Shown: positions 30,349-44,148 of the stretch, piece by piece
Layout: each line of letters starts with the position of its first letter
Position numbering within the stretch: position 1 is the stretch's first letter
DNA from: Parvularia atlantis
Lineage: Eukaryota; Opisthokonta; Rotosphaerida
DNA length: 64,000 nucleotides
Assembly: GCA_943704415.1 (NCBI GenBank)
Contig: CALSCO010000090.1
Span: forward strand, 1-64,000
Reading direction: 5' to 3'
Made by a program: the position numbers and the translations under genes
Notes under the pieces: model-generated
The model's database searches: none
What the model saw: only the letters and a program-made list of their open reading frames with translations
What the model was told of the DNA's origin: nothing

Positions 30349-30539
30349 GCATCCAGCCGCCCGGCCTGGCGCGCCGCGTGCAGCTCGAGCACGCAGGGGG
30401 TGCAGCCGCTGTGGCAGCACGGCCAGTCGTCGTCGCTGTCCTCTTCGCTGTGGGCGTGCATAGAGCACGCGTCCCGTCTCTCTCGCAGCTGGGCAAGGAA
30501 GAACTCGATGCAGGATGTTGCCCGCTGACGACACGCCAT
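29344..30539 (-). CDS. CYB5RL: NADH-cytochrome b5 reductase-like protein with Oxidored-like N-terminal domain
   Basis: FAD/NAD(P)H oxidoreductase. The N-terminal DDWPCCHSGCTPCVLELHAA is the Cys-rich Oxidored-like motif (CCxSGCxxCV). A glutamine tract follows (30309-30348), then the FAD domain with LNGWRPGQHFLVRC and TRAFTPISLPG (the R-x-Y/F-T-P-x-S flavin motif), and the NAD domain with RLLLIASGTGVAPMLALLRA and LVCGSPAFM near the end; the last residues are VHSFLWT. One very short intron (about 41 nt near 30064-30104) joins GIAP to VAPGVYL. The N-terminus is uncertain: I use the ATG at 30539 because it is the most upstream in-frame ATG, but MHAHSEEDSDDDW is also possible. The combination matches animal CYB5RL. 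Confidence 0.82.
30309..30348 (-). repeat. CTG/CAG repeat encoding polyglutamine
   Basis: Codes for about 13 glutamines between the Cys-rich motif and the FAD domain of the CYB5R-like protein. Confidence 0.9.
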
Positions 30540-30818
30540 GTGACCCTCGTGACCCTCGCCCCGCTGGCCGACCCGCGACGAGCTACAGAAGAAGGCGGAC
30601 GACGAGGAGGAGGAGGAGGAGGAGGAGGAGGGGGAGAGCGGCGCCGCCGCAACCCTCACGTCGGGTCGTCAATCTCGGACGAGTGCCACGCCAGACCGTC
30701 TCGGCATGTCCTACTCGCCCGCTGCCGATCGCGGCCGCCGCACACAGAAGAGAAGCGGCCGTCGGGCAACACTGTGCCGGTCGAATGGAAGCGCAGCTTC
30801 ATCACCAGTCGAACTGTG
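30540..30818. other. Divergent spacer, CYB5RL and MscS
   Basis: 279 bp with a GGA-rich purine tract at about 30598-30640 (AGGAGGAGG). It must contain both promoters; no known motif recognised. Confidence 0.4.
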
Positions 30819-30901
30819 ATGCTGCGGGTTTGCCTCGCGCGCGTCGTGCGCGTCGCGTCTCTGCGCCCCGTGCAGCCCTGGCGCGGCCTGGCCACCGACG
30901 C

Positions 30902-30949
<48 letters not shown>

Positions 30950-31614
30950 CAGCGAGCCGCACGAGCGCAAGCGCTCGATGGCCGCGCGGCTGTGGCGCAC
31001 CGTGCTGCTCAAGGCGCCGCTCGAGAGCCTGTTTGTGCGCCTGGGCGTGCTGGTGCGTGCTTTGGCGCGGCGGCGGCGGCTGCTGCCGCGATGCGCATCT
31101 GACGCGCGGACGGGCGTGACAGGACCAGGACCTCGCGTCGTTCCTCGCGTCGACCGCGGCCGTCACGGCCTACACCCTCGCTGGCCTCACCGCCGCCGGC
31201 ACCTTCGGCATCGACACGAGCCCGCTTCTGGCCGGCGTCGGCGTGACGGGCCTGACGGTCGGCTTCGCGCTGCGCGACATCGCCTCCAACTACCTCTCGG
31301 GCGTGATCCTGCTGCTGACGCGCCCGTTCCGGCCCGGGCAGATCGTGACCGTGGGCGACCCCGGCAAGAAGATGCGCGGCGTGTACCAGCGCATGGACCT
31401 GCGCTACACGTACCTCAAGTCGGACCGCGACGGCGACGACTTTGTCACGACGATCATGGTGCCCAACTCGATCGTCTTCTCGAGCGACATGTGCGTGTGC
31501 CTCGCGCGTGTCGCCCGTGCGTGTGCGCTGAGCGCTAGCCCGCGCCTGCGCAGCACCGTCTCCATGCCAAAGAGCGCGGCCGGGGCGCTGCCGCCACCCA
31601 CCGGCTTGCGGTGA
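30819..31614 (+). CDS. Small mitochondrial MscS-family mechanosensitive channel
   Basis: 220 residues from three exons (introns 31053-31122 and 31491-31553). The arginine-rich, acid-free start LRVCLARVVRVASLRPVQPW followed by RGLATDAD is a typical mitochondrial presequence. A polyglutamine tract (30907-30950) precedes the amphipathic KAPLESLFVRLGVLDQDLAS. The pore region has FGIDTSPLLAGVGVTGLTVG, FALRDIASNYLSGVILLLTR and PFRPGQIVTVG, matching the MscS TM3 and beta domain, then VYQRMDLRYTYLKSDRDGDD and TIMVPNSIVFSSDI. Only about 20 residues follow, so the cytosolic alpha/beta vestibule of MscS is missing. The role would be ion or osmolyte release across the inner membrane (inference from MSL1-type channels). 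Confidence 0.88.
30907..30950 (+). repeat. CAG repeat encoding polyglutamine
   Basis: About 14 glutamines right after the presumed presequence of the MscS-like channel. Confidence 0.9.
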
Positions 31615-31663
31615 TGAGCTGAAATGACGGAGGGTTCTGCGTGCTGCCACAGTGCGGTCTGCA

Positions 31664-34545
31664 TCACTGCTCGCTGCACGCCGCGGGCAGCGCAAAGCTC
31701 TCGCGCACGCCATTGGGCGATGAGACGGCGTCGATGCCCATGCCGCGCTTGGCAAACGCGCGCCACCTGCGCGAGGGCGTGTGAGGCGGCAACGTTCGCG
31801 CGCGCGCGGCCGCCACACCAGTCGCAGACGTGCGCGCCGTCGTAGTTGATCTCGTCGGCGAGCAGGATCGCGTCGCGCGCGTCGAGGAAGGTCGGGCGGC
31901 ACGGCTGCAGCTTCATGCCGTCGACCACGTCCTAGACCGCGCGAAGCGCATCAACGCCTCGCACACTCGAGCACGCGTCCACGCATGCACCTGCAGCACC
32001 ATGCCATTGCCGCCGCGGCGGCTGTACAGGTCCGGCTCGAAGCCCTCCTTATCGACGATGTTCCAGTAGCCGTCTGCCGTTCCGTGCTCAGCCTGCGTCA
32101 TCGCGCGCCGTCGAGCGACCGGCGCACCGTAGAGCGCCGTGGCCCAGACGCAGCCCTTGGCGTGCACGCCGTCGTAGTCGGCGCCGTTGATGAAGCCGTA
32201 CGTGGTCGGGTTGATCTACTTGCGCTGCGTCAGCCGTGCAGACTCCCGCAAGCAAGCCGCACCGTCATGTCGGTCGCGTAGTTGTACGGGCGGATCGAGT
32301 CCTGCGCCGCGTGTCATGGCACGGCCGGGCAGGCGGGCGTGCGCACCGTGAGGTTGCGCTGCCAGTTGCCGAACGCAAAGACGCTGTCGCGCGTGTACTC
32401 GGGCCGCTGGCGGAAGAGGACCGCATGGAAGTCGCCCCAGCCTGCGATCGCGGGCGTGAGTGCGCGCACGGCACTCGGCGGTGGTCATGTGGCCGCGCAC
32501 CCTCGCCCATGCCGCCGGCTGCGAGCGTAAGACGCGGGTCAGCAGCGCCGTGAGCCGCAACGCGACGCACCCTCGCCGCTGCCGAGGCAGTTGACGTTCG
32601 ACGGGCCGCCCGTGAGCCTGCACGTGCGCGTCGATGTTAGGCGCGAGCGAGGACGAGCGTCACGCGGCGGCACCGGTTCGAAATGCCGTGGGAGATCTCG
32701 TGGATGATTGTGCTGCGGGCGCAGGCGTCATGCGCCGCCGCTTGCGTGCGCCGCGGCGGCGCACCCGATCGCCAGGCAGCCGTCGCGGTTGGGCACGGTG
32801 TTGGTGTACAGGTACATGCGCATGCGCGGGCGCTCGCCGTCCGGCGGCGTGGCAAAGTTGGCTGCAGCACACACACGAGGTCAGTTGCAGCGCTGAACTG
32901 TGGCACCCGTCCACGCGCCGTTGTTGGTGCCGGCACCTGCAAGCGGACGTCGCAGGCTCAGCAACGCGAGCAGGGGTACCACCTGTGCCCGCGCACCGTC
33001 CTGCCCGTTGGCCTGCACGGCGTCGTCGCCGAGGCCGCCGCGGCCAAAGTTGTTCTCCTGCTCGACGCCGCGCCGTGAGCGTCCCCGGTCTGCCACGCGA
33101 CGGCCCGCCGCGCGCACCTGGAAGTTGCCGCTGACCTCGTCAAAGCCGTACTGGTAGAACACGTCGTGCACGAGGTTCGTCGCGAAAAACAGGCTCGTGA
33201 TCGACGCGTTGAGGTACTCCTGCCGCCGCATGCAGCCGTGAGCGGCCGCGAGCGCGTGCACGCATGTGCCGGGCGCGCACCACCGGCTCCTGCGTCTCGT
33301 CTGCGCGCGGTCATGTAAGCAAGGCGTGCGTGCAGGACGCACTGGAAGCGCGCACCAATCGGGAAGACATAGGCGTTCGTGTCGCCGCCGCTCGGGCGGA
33401 AATTCTCGATCCAGTCGTCACGCGTCGAGCCGTCGATGTTCTCTTGCGCGTACACGTTGTTGCCGATCGTAGTCGTGGACGGGCCGCTGCCCTGGTCGTG
33501 CCAGCCGAGTGGCGAGGCGACGGGCTCGGCCGGGTCGGTCATGAGCTTGCGCTCGCCGTCGCTCGGGTTGTCCACGGCGAGCGGGTACGCCTGGGGCGCG
33601 CGTGCCTCAGTGCACGCAGCTCCAGGTCGCGCACGCACGAGGTACAACTCGTCCGCGACCCAGTCGTAGATCGCCATCACCGCGCCGTCCTGGTCGACGT
33701 ACGCGTCGAACCAGTGCTCGGTCTGGCGCACGACCATCTTCCAGACGAGCTTGAGGCTCGCGCCGCCCGCGGTCTGCATGCTGTCCCGGGCGTGAGTGCG
33801 TGCGTGAGGCGCGCGCGGTGCTTGATCGACAAGCGCACGCACAGCATGAGCCTGGTCGGGATCGGGTCGAGGCTGATCGCGGGGGCGGTGAGCGTGGGCG
33901 CGTCTCTGTCGTGGGCAGCCGCGACGTGCTCGATCCGCTCCACGGGCAGGTCGATGAGCAGGTGGCGCGCGAGGGCCGCAAGGGCCTGAGCGGCCGAGAT
34001 TGCGGGGCGAGCCGCGGGCGCGGGCGCCTGGCCCGTGTAGAAGCGCGTGTTGGCACTGAGCACGACGCCCGCGCGCACGTTGATGTTGGTCTCGCTGTTG
34101 GCGACCTCGAGCGCGCCGATGCGCTGGCGCAGGTGCACGTGCGCGACGCCGTTGTGGCGCGTCGTGTACGCGTCGGTCACGACAAAGTCGCGGCGGCCGG
34201 CGGGCACGTGCGCGTCGACAAAGGCGCGCGCGACGGCGATCGGGTCGTCCGGGTGCGCGACGGCGCCGGACGCGGGCGTCCAGGCAGGCGCGGGCACGCC
34301 TGCAGATCGCGGTCTCAGCGAGACCACCCGCGTGACCCGCGACGCGTGACCACCGCCCGCACCATCGATCTGCCGCACGAAGCGGCGCAGCGGCACGTCC
34401 GGCGTGGCGTCGGCGCGATCGGCGTGGCGGTGCGCCGTCGCCACCGCGGCGGCCGTCGCGAGCAGCAGCAGTACGAGCAGCGCGGCGCCTGCACGCGGCG
34501 CGCCTCTCAGCGAACGGCGCGCAACTCGACCAGCAACGCACGCAT
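31664..34545 (-). CDS. Secreted M36 (fungalysin-type) metallopeptidase
   Basis: Extracellular zinc endopeptidase with an autoinhibitory propeptide. The first coding exon is only ATGC, then an intron, then [20 protein letters not shown], giving a clean signal peptide; this join explains why no in-frame ATG exists otherwise. The FTP-type propeptide shows [33 protein letters not shown] and [10 protein letters not shown]. The catalytic part has [72 protein letters not shown], the zinc motif [12 protein letters not shown] (HExxH), the third-ligand region [13 protein letters not shown] and the end [20 protein letters not shown], then [20 protein letters not shown]. About ten introns. Likely used to digest food or host protein outside the cell. 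Confidence 0.9.
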
Positions 34546-34788
34546 TGCCGTTCAGAAGCCTCTCGAATCCTGACACGCCTGTTTGACTCAGCGTCAGCAC
34601 GTGCAAGCGCGTCTTGTGCGCGTCCTCTGCGCGTCCTCTGTTGCGGGCGCCTGCCCGCGCCGCTGCCTCGCGCGCGCCTCCCACGTACGCCTCCGCTCGG
34701 CAGCACGGCGCTGACGCGGCGCGCGGGCCGCGGCGCAGGCAGCGAGCCGCGCAGATCACCCCGCGGGAAACCTCCGACGACGACGACG

Positions 34789-37065
<2,277 letters not shown>

Positions 37066-37240
37066 CGCGGGCTGGACGAGGGGCGTCGACCGCTCATTGT
37101 TTCTTTGTCCGGTTTCTTTCTGTCTCCCGGCTTTTGCAGTTGTTTGTGCGTCTGTCTCTGTGTGGGACGTGAGAAAGACAAAGGTTGCCCACTTGCACAC
37201 CCGTGCAACTTCGGCGCCGCACAACAAGGATCGTTACTGC
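37066..37240. terminator. T/C-rich convergent 3' region, UGP and mitochondrial carrier
   Basis: 175 bp between stop codons. From 37095 to 37150 it is rich in TTTCTTTG and TGTCTC on the plus strand, unlike the surrounding GC-rich DNA, and probably marks 3' UTR and polyadenylation signals. Confidence 0.35.
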
Positions 37241-39881
<2,641 letters not shown>

Positions 39882-40107
39882 GGTGTGCGACGGCGGAGGG
39901 CTGCGAGGGCTGTGAGGGCTGCGCGCTGTCAGCGTGATGACGCGTGTGAGCGAAGGAAGGTGATGCCGCCCTCGGCGCGACCACGGCAGCACGAGTGCAC
40001 CGCCCAGCGGCGCAGGAGACGACGGCGAGCGCGGCGAGTGCGGCGAAGGACAGAGCGAGCGCGGCGGAAGGACGGCGGCGGGCAGAGGCAGGCCACGCGG
40101 CACGACA

Positions 40108-40130
40108 CCAGCCGTGAGAAAGACGGCTGG
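40108..40130. repeat. Perfect 8-bp inverted repeat
   Basis: CCAGCCGT and ACGGCTGG separated by 7 nt. It could be a dimeric factor site or a hairpin in a 5' UTR of GAPDH. Confidence 0.4.
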
Positions 40131-40174
40131 CAGCGCTGACATCCGCGCGCTGCACCGCACAGCGCACACCGCAC

Positions 40175-40178
<4 letters not shown>

Positions 40179-40209
<31 letters not shown>
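40179..40209. repeat. Non-coding CAG/CTG trinucleotide repeat
   Basis: About ten units in the spacer upstream of GAPDH (CTG on the GAPDH sense strand). Unlike the other CAG tracts in the window it is not in a reading frame that I can support. Confidence 0.8.
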
Positions 40210-40312
40210 GTGCACGTGAGAAGCAAGAGGCAAGAGCCGCGGCGGCGGAGCAGAAGTGAGTAAGAAGAGCGCCGAGGGAAAGTGATCCCGGTCCGACCCG
40301 GTCCGACCCGAC

Positions 40313-40320
40313 CCACGTGG
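40313..40320. promoter_or_regulatory. CCACGTGG palindrome upstream of RGP1 (distal)
   Basis: 28 bp before the RGP1 ATG; paired with a second copy at 40337. Confidence 0.35.
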
Positions 40321-40336
40321 CCCCGCTGTCCATCGT

Positions 40337-40344
40337 CCACGTGG
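40337..40344. promoter_or_regulatory. CCACGTGG palindrome upstream of RGP1 (proximal)
   Basis: 4 bp before the RGP1 ATG, 24 bp start-to-start from the distal copy. Confidence 0.35.
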
Positions 40345-40348
40345 GCAG

Positions 40349-42245
40349 ATGGTAACCACAACCATGGTGCGCGGCGTAGTGGCCGCGACGCTCGAGCTGG
40401 CGCAGCACGGCGTCGTCTTCGCCGGCGACAAGTTCGCGTGCCGCGTCGTGCTCGAGGCCGCGCCCGCGCCGCACCTCCAGCAACCGCAGCAGCAGCAGCA
40501 GCAGCAGCAGCACGCTGTCCGCGTCGCCTTCGTCGCCGTGCAGCTCCACGGCTACGCGCAACTCGACCGCGCCGTGCGTCGTCATTGGCGCCACCCGCCG
40601 CGCCACGCACTCAGCCGACGCGCGCGCAGCTCGTCAAGGACGGCGCCGCCGTCGCGCTGCAGCCCGTGCCGCCGCGTGACGAGCCTGCAAAGCGCCTCGC
40701 GGCCGCGTTCAGCAGCCAGAACCCGCGCGGTGCGGGCGCACGCCTCTCGGTCGCCGATGCTGAGACCTGCGTCGGCCCGCAGGCGACCGCACGAGCCTCT
40801 TCTTCGCCACACCCGTCATCGTCGTGCTGCGCGACCTCGTGCTCGAGCCGGGCGCGAGCCGCTCGTGTGCGCGCGCCGCGACGGCCTTCAGCAAGCGCCG
40901 CGCTCAAAGTGCCACGCGCGCGCGCAGACATCGTCGAGACCGTGCTCCCGCCATCCCTGCCCGCCAGCCACCGCGGCAAGGCCAGCCGCTTCGGGTATCG
41001 CGTCGTAGCCGTCGTCGGCCCGTGCACGAGCGTCGGTGGCGACGCGCCCGCGCCCGCACCCGCGCCCTCGGAGCCGCTGCCGACCGAGCCGCTCGAGGTG
41101 CTGCGGCTCGCGTTCCGCGTTTTCCCGGCCATCGACGGTGCACAGCCCGCGCGGTTATCGCTGTCGCTGTCGCTGAGCGTGCGTGTGTGTGCAGAGAGCG
41201 GCGCCACGCACCCGTTCGACCTGCGTCGGCCCGTCTGCAGCCACCCGTCCAACCATGTCGTTAGCTGCGTCGAGGAGCGCCTGCAGCTGCTGCGCCTGCG
41301 TGAGCTGCAGATGTCGGGCTCGTCGCTGCTCTTCCCGGCCATGGCGCCCGGGAGCACGTGCGTGTGTCTGTCGCGCGACGCTCGCGGCCTGCTCACGCGA
41401 CACGTTGGACAGCGACCACGCCGATGTCGCGCTCGACACGCCCGACCTCGACGGCTTCCTGCCCATGTACACGCCCTTCGCGACGCTCACCAACGTCGCC
41501 GCGCTGCTGCAGTCGCCCAGGAGTGCGGCCAAGAGTGCGAACGACGAGCGCTGTGGCGGCGACGGGCGCTGACTCGGCGCGCGCGCAGGTGTGCTCAAGA
41601 TCAGCACGGCGCAGGGCCTCGTGGCGCACCTGGTGCTGCCGCGGACGTGCGTACGCCTGGGTGACGTGTTCCAGGCCGTCGTGGACTTCTCGGGCGCGAC
41701 GCGGACGTGCCTCATGTTCAGCCTGTCGCTCGCGACGTTTGAGGAGGTGCACGAGAGCGTGCTCGTGCGCTCGGCCGAGGCTACGCAGCGCAGCACGCTC
41801 GCCGTCGTCGCCGAGCACGTCGAGCACAGCCTGCACCTGCAGCAGACCGCCGTCAGTCTGGGCGTGCCGGTCGAGCTCAGCCCGTCTTTCTTGACGTCGG
41901 CCGGTGCATGTGCGGGTTGACAGCGCGGTCACGAGGCTCACGCGCGGTCGCAGTGCACGTGCGCTGGCACTTGCTGTGCGAGTTTGTCGTCGCACTGGCT
42001 GCGAGCGACGAGCACCCGTGGGTCGTCAAGGAGGCGCATCCAGAGTACATTCTGCCCGCTCGCGCTCGCGCTGCGCGACGTTGCTGACGTGCGGCCGGCC
42101 GCCCAGCCACTTCCTGGTCACGCTCCCAGCCGAGCTCCGGAGCGAAAAGTTCGTCATGGCCGTGCCGCTGACCGTCCTGCCGACACTGCCGGAGACCGCG
42201 TGCCCGCCCACGCTCGCGCGCACCACGCAAGTACCTGTACAATAA
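40349..42245 (+). CDS. RGP1: RGP1 homologue, partner of the Ric1-Rgp1 Rab6 GEF
   Basis: Arrestin-like subunit of the Golgi Rab6/Ypt6 exchange factor. Blocks matching the Rgp1 family are ATLELAQHGVVFAGDKFACR, VRVAFVAVQLHGYAQLDRA, FATPVIVVLRDLVLEPGAS, ETVLPPSLPASHRGKASRFG, YRVVAVVG, LNVSP-type ends, VLKISTAQGLVAHLVLPRTC, RLGDVFQAVVDFSGATRTCL, MFSLSLATFEEVHESVL, VRWHLLCEFVVALA and LPAELRSEKFVMAVPLTVLP (the DTFSWDLPIKVLPT position). A glutamine tract lies at 40484-40512. About eight introns. The first ATG (40349) is followed by another in frame five codons on. It ends 31 bp from the stop of the convergent DUF2039 gene. Confidence 0.82.
40484..40512 (+). repeat. CAG repeat encoding polyglutamine
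   Basis: Nine or so glutamines near the N-terminus of the RGP1 homologue. Confidence 0.85.
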
Positions 42246-42276
42246 TAGATCGACACGTGAGGGCATGCGCATAGCG

Positions 42277-43038
42277 TCACTCGTCCTCGTCCTCTTCGTC
42301 CTCTCTGTCTTCTTCATCCTCATCGTCCCCGTCGTCGCTCCCGTCCGCCACAGTCACTGACGGCGTCGCAGCCGCACTGGCGCCCGCCTTGGGCTCGTCG
42401 TCCGCGTCCTCGACAAAGTCGTCGCCGTCAAAGTCGTCGTCGTCCGAGCCGTCCTCGCCGTCCTCGCCCGTCGCCGAGCGCCGCGTCGGCACCGGGTCGC
42501 CCGGCTTGACCCGCCCGAGCGCCTTGTTGCGTAGATACGTGCGCCGCTGCCGCTCCGACATCTGCTCGATGCGCTCGCGCTCGGCGATCTCCTCGGCCTC
42601 CTTCTCCTCGCGCGAGCGGCGCGTGCTGTGCGCGTGCGTGAGCTGCGTGCGTGCGTGCACGCGGGTCGCACGTCGGGAGGATCTCGTTCGCCTGCATGCA
42701 CTTGGCGCAGACCTGGCGCGCGCCGGCGCAAGCGTCGCACAGGACGTGGTAGGCCATCGTGATCGCCTTGAGATCGCACGCGACGCTGCGGCGCACGCGC
42801 TGCTCAGCGCCACGACCGCGACCGCCCGTCCGCACCACTTCTTGGGCGTGGTGAGGGGCTTGTACTTGCGGAACTGCTTGCGCCACTCGACCACGTCGCG
42901 GCAGTGCTGACACAGGCCGGCGATAGGGCTGCGCAGGATCTTCTGCGTCTTGACCGAGCCCTTGTTGTGGTGGTACGCGAACCGGTTGGCGTGCGCGGGC
43001 GGGCCGCGCCGCACTCCGCCGCCGCCTTTGTTCGACAT
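42277..43038 (-). CDS. C9orf85: C9orf85-like DUF2039 zinc-binding protein
   Basis: Small conserved eukaryotic protein of unknown role. It begins MSNKGGGGVRRGPPAHANRF, then AYHHNKGSVKTQ and AGLCQHCRDVVEWRKQFRKY, KPLTTPKKCVACDLKAITM, YHVLCDACAGARQVCAKC; these CxxC pairs probably bind zinc. After the second intron come a charged helix (SREEKEAEEIAERERIEQ), MSERQRRTYLRNKALGRVKP and a long acidic tail ending EDEEDEDE. Two introns split the CxxC region and the linker. The block order is that of DUF2039; the acidic tail length is species-specific. The start lies 47 bp from the ankyrin gene start. Confidence 0.88.
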   Translation of the reverse strand: MSNKGGGGVRRGPPAHANRFAYHHNKGSVKTQKILRSPIAGLCQHCRDVVEWRKQFRKYKPLTTPKKWCGRAVAVVALSSACAAASRAISRRSRWPTTSCATLAPARARSAPSACRRTRSSRRATRVHARTQLTHAHSTRRSREEKEAEEIAERERIEQMSERQRRTYLRNKALGRVKPGDPVPTRRSATGEDGEDGSDDDDFDGDDFVEDADDEPKAGASAAATPSVTVADGSDDGDDEDEEDREDEEDEDE

Positions 43039-43040
43039 CG

Positions 43041-43048
43041 CCACGTGG
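43041..43048. promoter_or_regulatory. CCACGTGG palindrome in a divergent promoter
   Basis: Sits in the 47-bp spacer, 2 bp from the DUF2039 ATG and 37 bp from the ankyrin ATG. With so little room it must be in the 5' UTR or core promoter of both. Confidence 0.35.
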
Positions 43049-43085
43049 CGCAAAGTGAACGGTGACACGCCGCCACGTCTTTCGC

Positions 43086-44067
43086 ATGGCAACGTTGAGC
43101 GATGTGTGCCCGATTGATCACCTCTCAGCGCGCTCGTTCTCTGCGCGCTCACGGCGGCCGCGGCGGCAGGTCATCGCGCGCCTGGACGCCGGCACGGTCG
43201 ATGCGCCCGTCACGGCCGACGGCTGGACGCTGCTCGTGCTCGCCTGCACCCGCGGCCAGGTCGACGCGGCCCGCGGCCTGCTCGCGCGCGGCGCCGACGT
43301 CAACCACGCGACGCGCGACGGCCTCACGCCGCTCATCGCCGCCGTCGCGCACGGCAGCGCCGAGCTCGTGCAGCTGCTGCTCGCGCACGACGGCGTCGAC
43401 GTCGAACTCGAGGCGCCGTGGGGCGCGACCGCGCTCGTGCGCGCCGCCGGCGAGGGCCGCACGCCGCTCGTCTGGGCGCTGCTGGACGCCGGCGCGGACG
43501 TGAACCGCGGTGCGGGCGGGGACGCGCGCTCGGGCACGCTCTCACTTGCGTGCGTATGCGCAGTCACGAGCGCGGGCGACACGCCGCTGATGGCCGCGGC
43601 GGGCGGCGGCCACGTCGACGTTGTGCGGCTCCTGCTCAGCCGCGGCGCCGACATCGCCTTCCACAACCGCCAGGGCTTCTCGGCGCTGGGCCGCGCGGTC
43701 TTCTACCGGCGCACGGACGTCGTGCGCCTGTGCCTGACCGAGGGCGCGGACCCGACCTACGTGCGGCGCGCCCAGTGCGCGCATGTGCTTGAGCTGATGT
43801 CGCGCGCGCGCGCTCAGAGCGCCGGCCGCGACCTGCCGAGCGCGCTGGACGTGGCCCGGCGCCTGGGCAGTGCGGAGATGACGCAGCTGCTCGAGCAGAG
43901 CCGGCCGTCGTCGTGTGCGTCCCGTGCGCACGCGCCGTGCATCCGCTGACGTTTGTGCCGCAACAGGGGCGCGTCTGAGGCCGTACGTGACGTGGCAGAC
44001 GGCGGCCATCGCGCTCGTCGCGGTGCTCGCCGTGGCCGTGGGCATGCTCCTGCGGGCTGGCGCGTGA
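43086..44067 (+). CDS. Tail-anchored ankyrin-repeat protein
   Basis: 250 residues from five exons (introns 43104-43169, 43510-43563, 43761-43817, 43915-43966). About six ankyrin repeats: DGWTLLVLACTRGQVDAARG, LLARGADVNHATRDGLTPLI, AAVAHGSAELVQLLLAHDGV, GATALVRAAGEGRTPLVWAL, LDAGADVN, AGDTPLMAAAGGGHVDVVRL, LLSRGADIAFHNRQGFSALG. The last exon, reached in the only frame that avoids an early stop or a long basic tail, encodes YVTWQTAAIALVAVLAVAVG then MLLRAGA and stop: one hydrophobic helix at the very C-terminus. That predicts a tail anchor in the ER or outer mitochondrial membrane with the repeats facing the cytosol. No named orthologue. Confidence 0.75.
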
Positions 44068-44148
44068 CGGTGTGGCATTCGCGCGCAAAAGTCGTACAGT
44101 AAGCAAAGAACAAAAGAAAACGCGCGCACCCGAATTGACCGCACGCGC

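Larger units (their letters stand above)
39882..40348. other. Divergent spacer, GAPDH and RGP1
   Basis: 467 bp with no gene. It contains an inverted repeat (40108-40130), a CAG/CTG repeat (40179-40209), duplicated GGTCCGACCC units (40289-40310) and two CCACGTGG palindromes next to the RGP1 start. Confidence 0.6.

Noticed and set aside
40349-42245. RGP1 region read as a generic arrestin-domain protein
   Set aside because: The order of blocks and the C-terminus fit Rgp1 better, although both share an arrestin-like fold.
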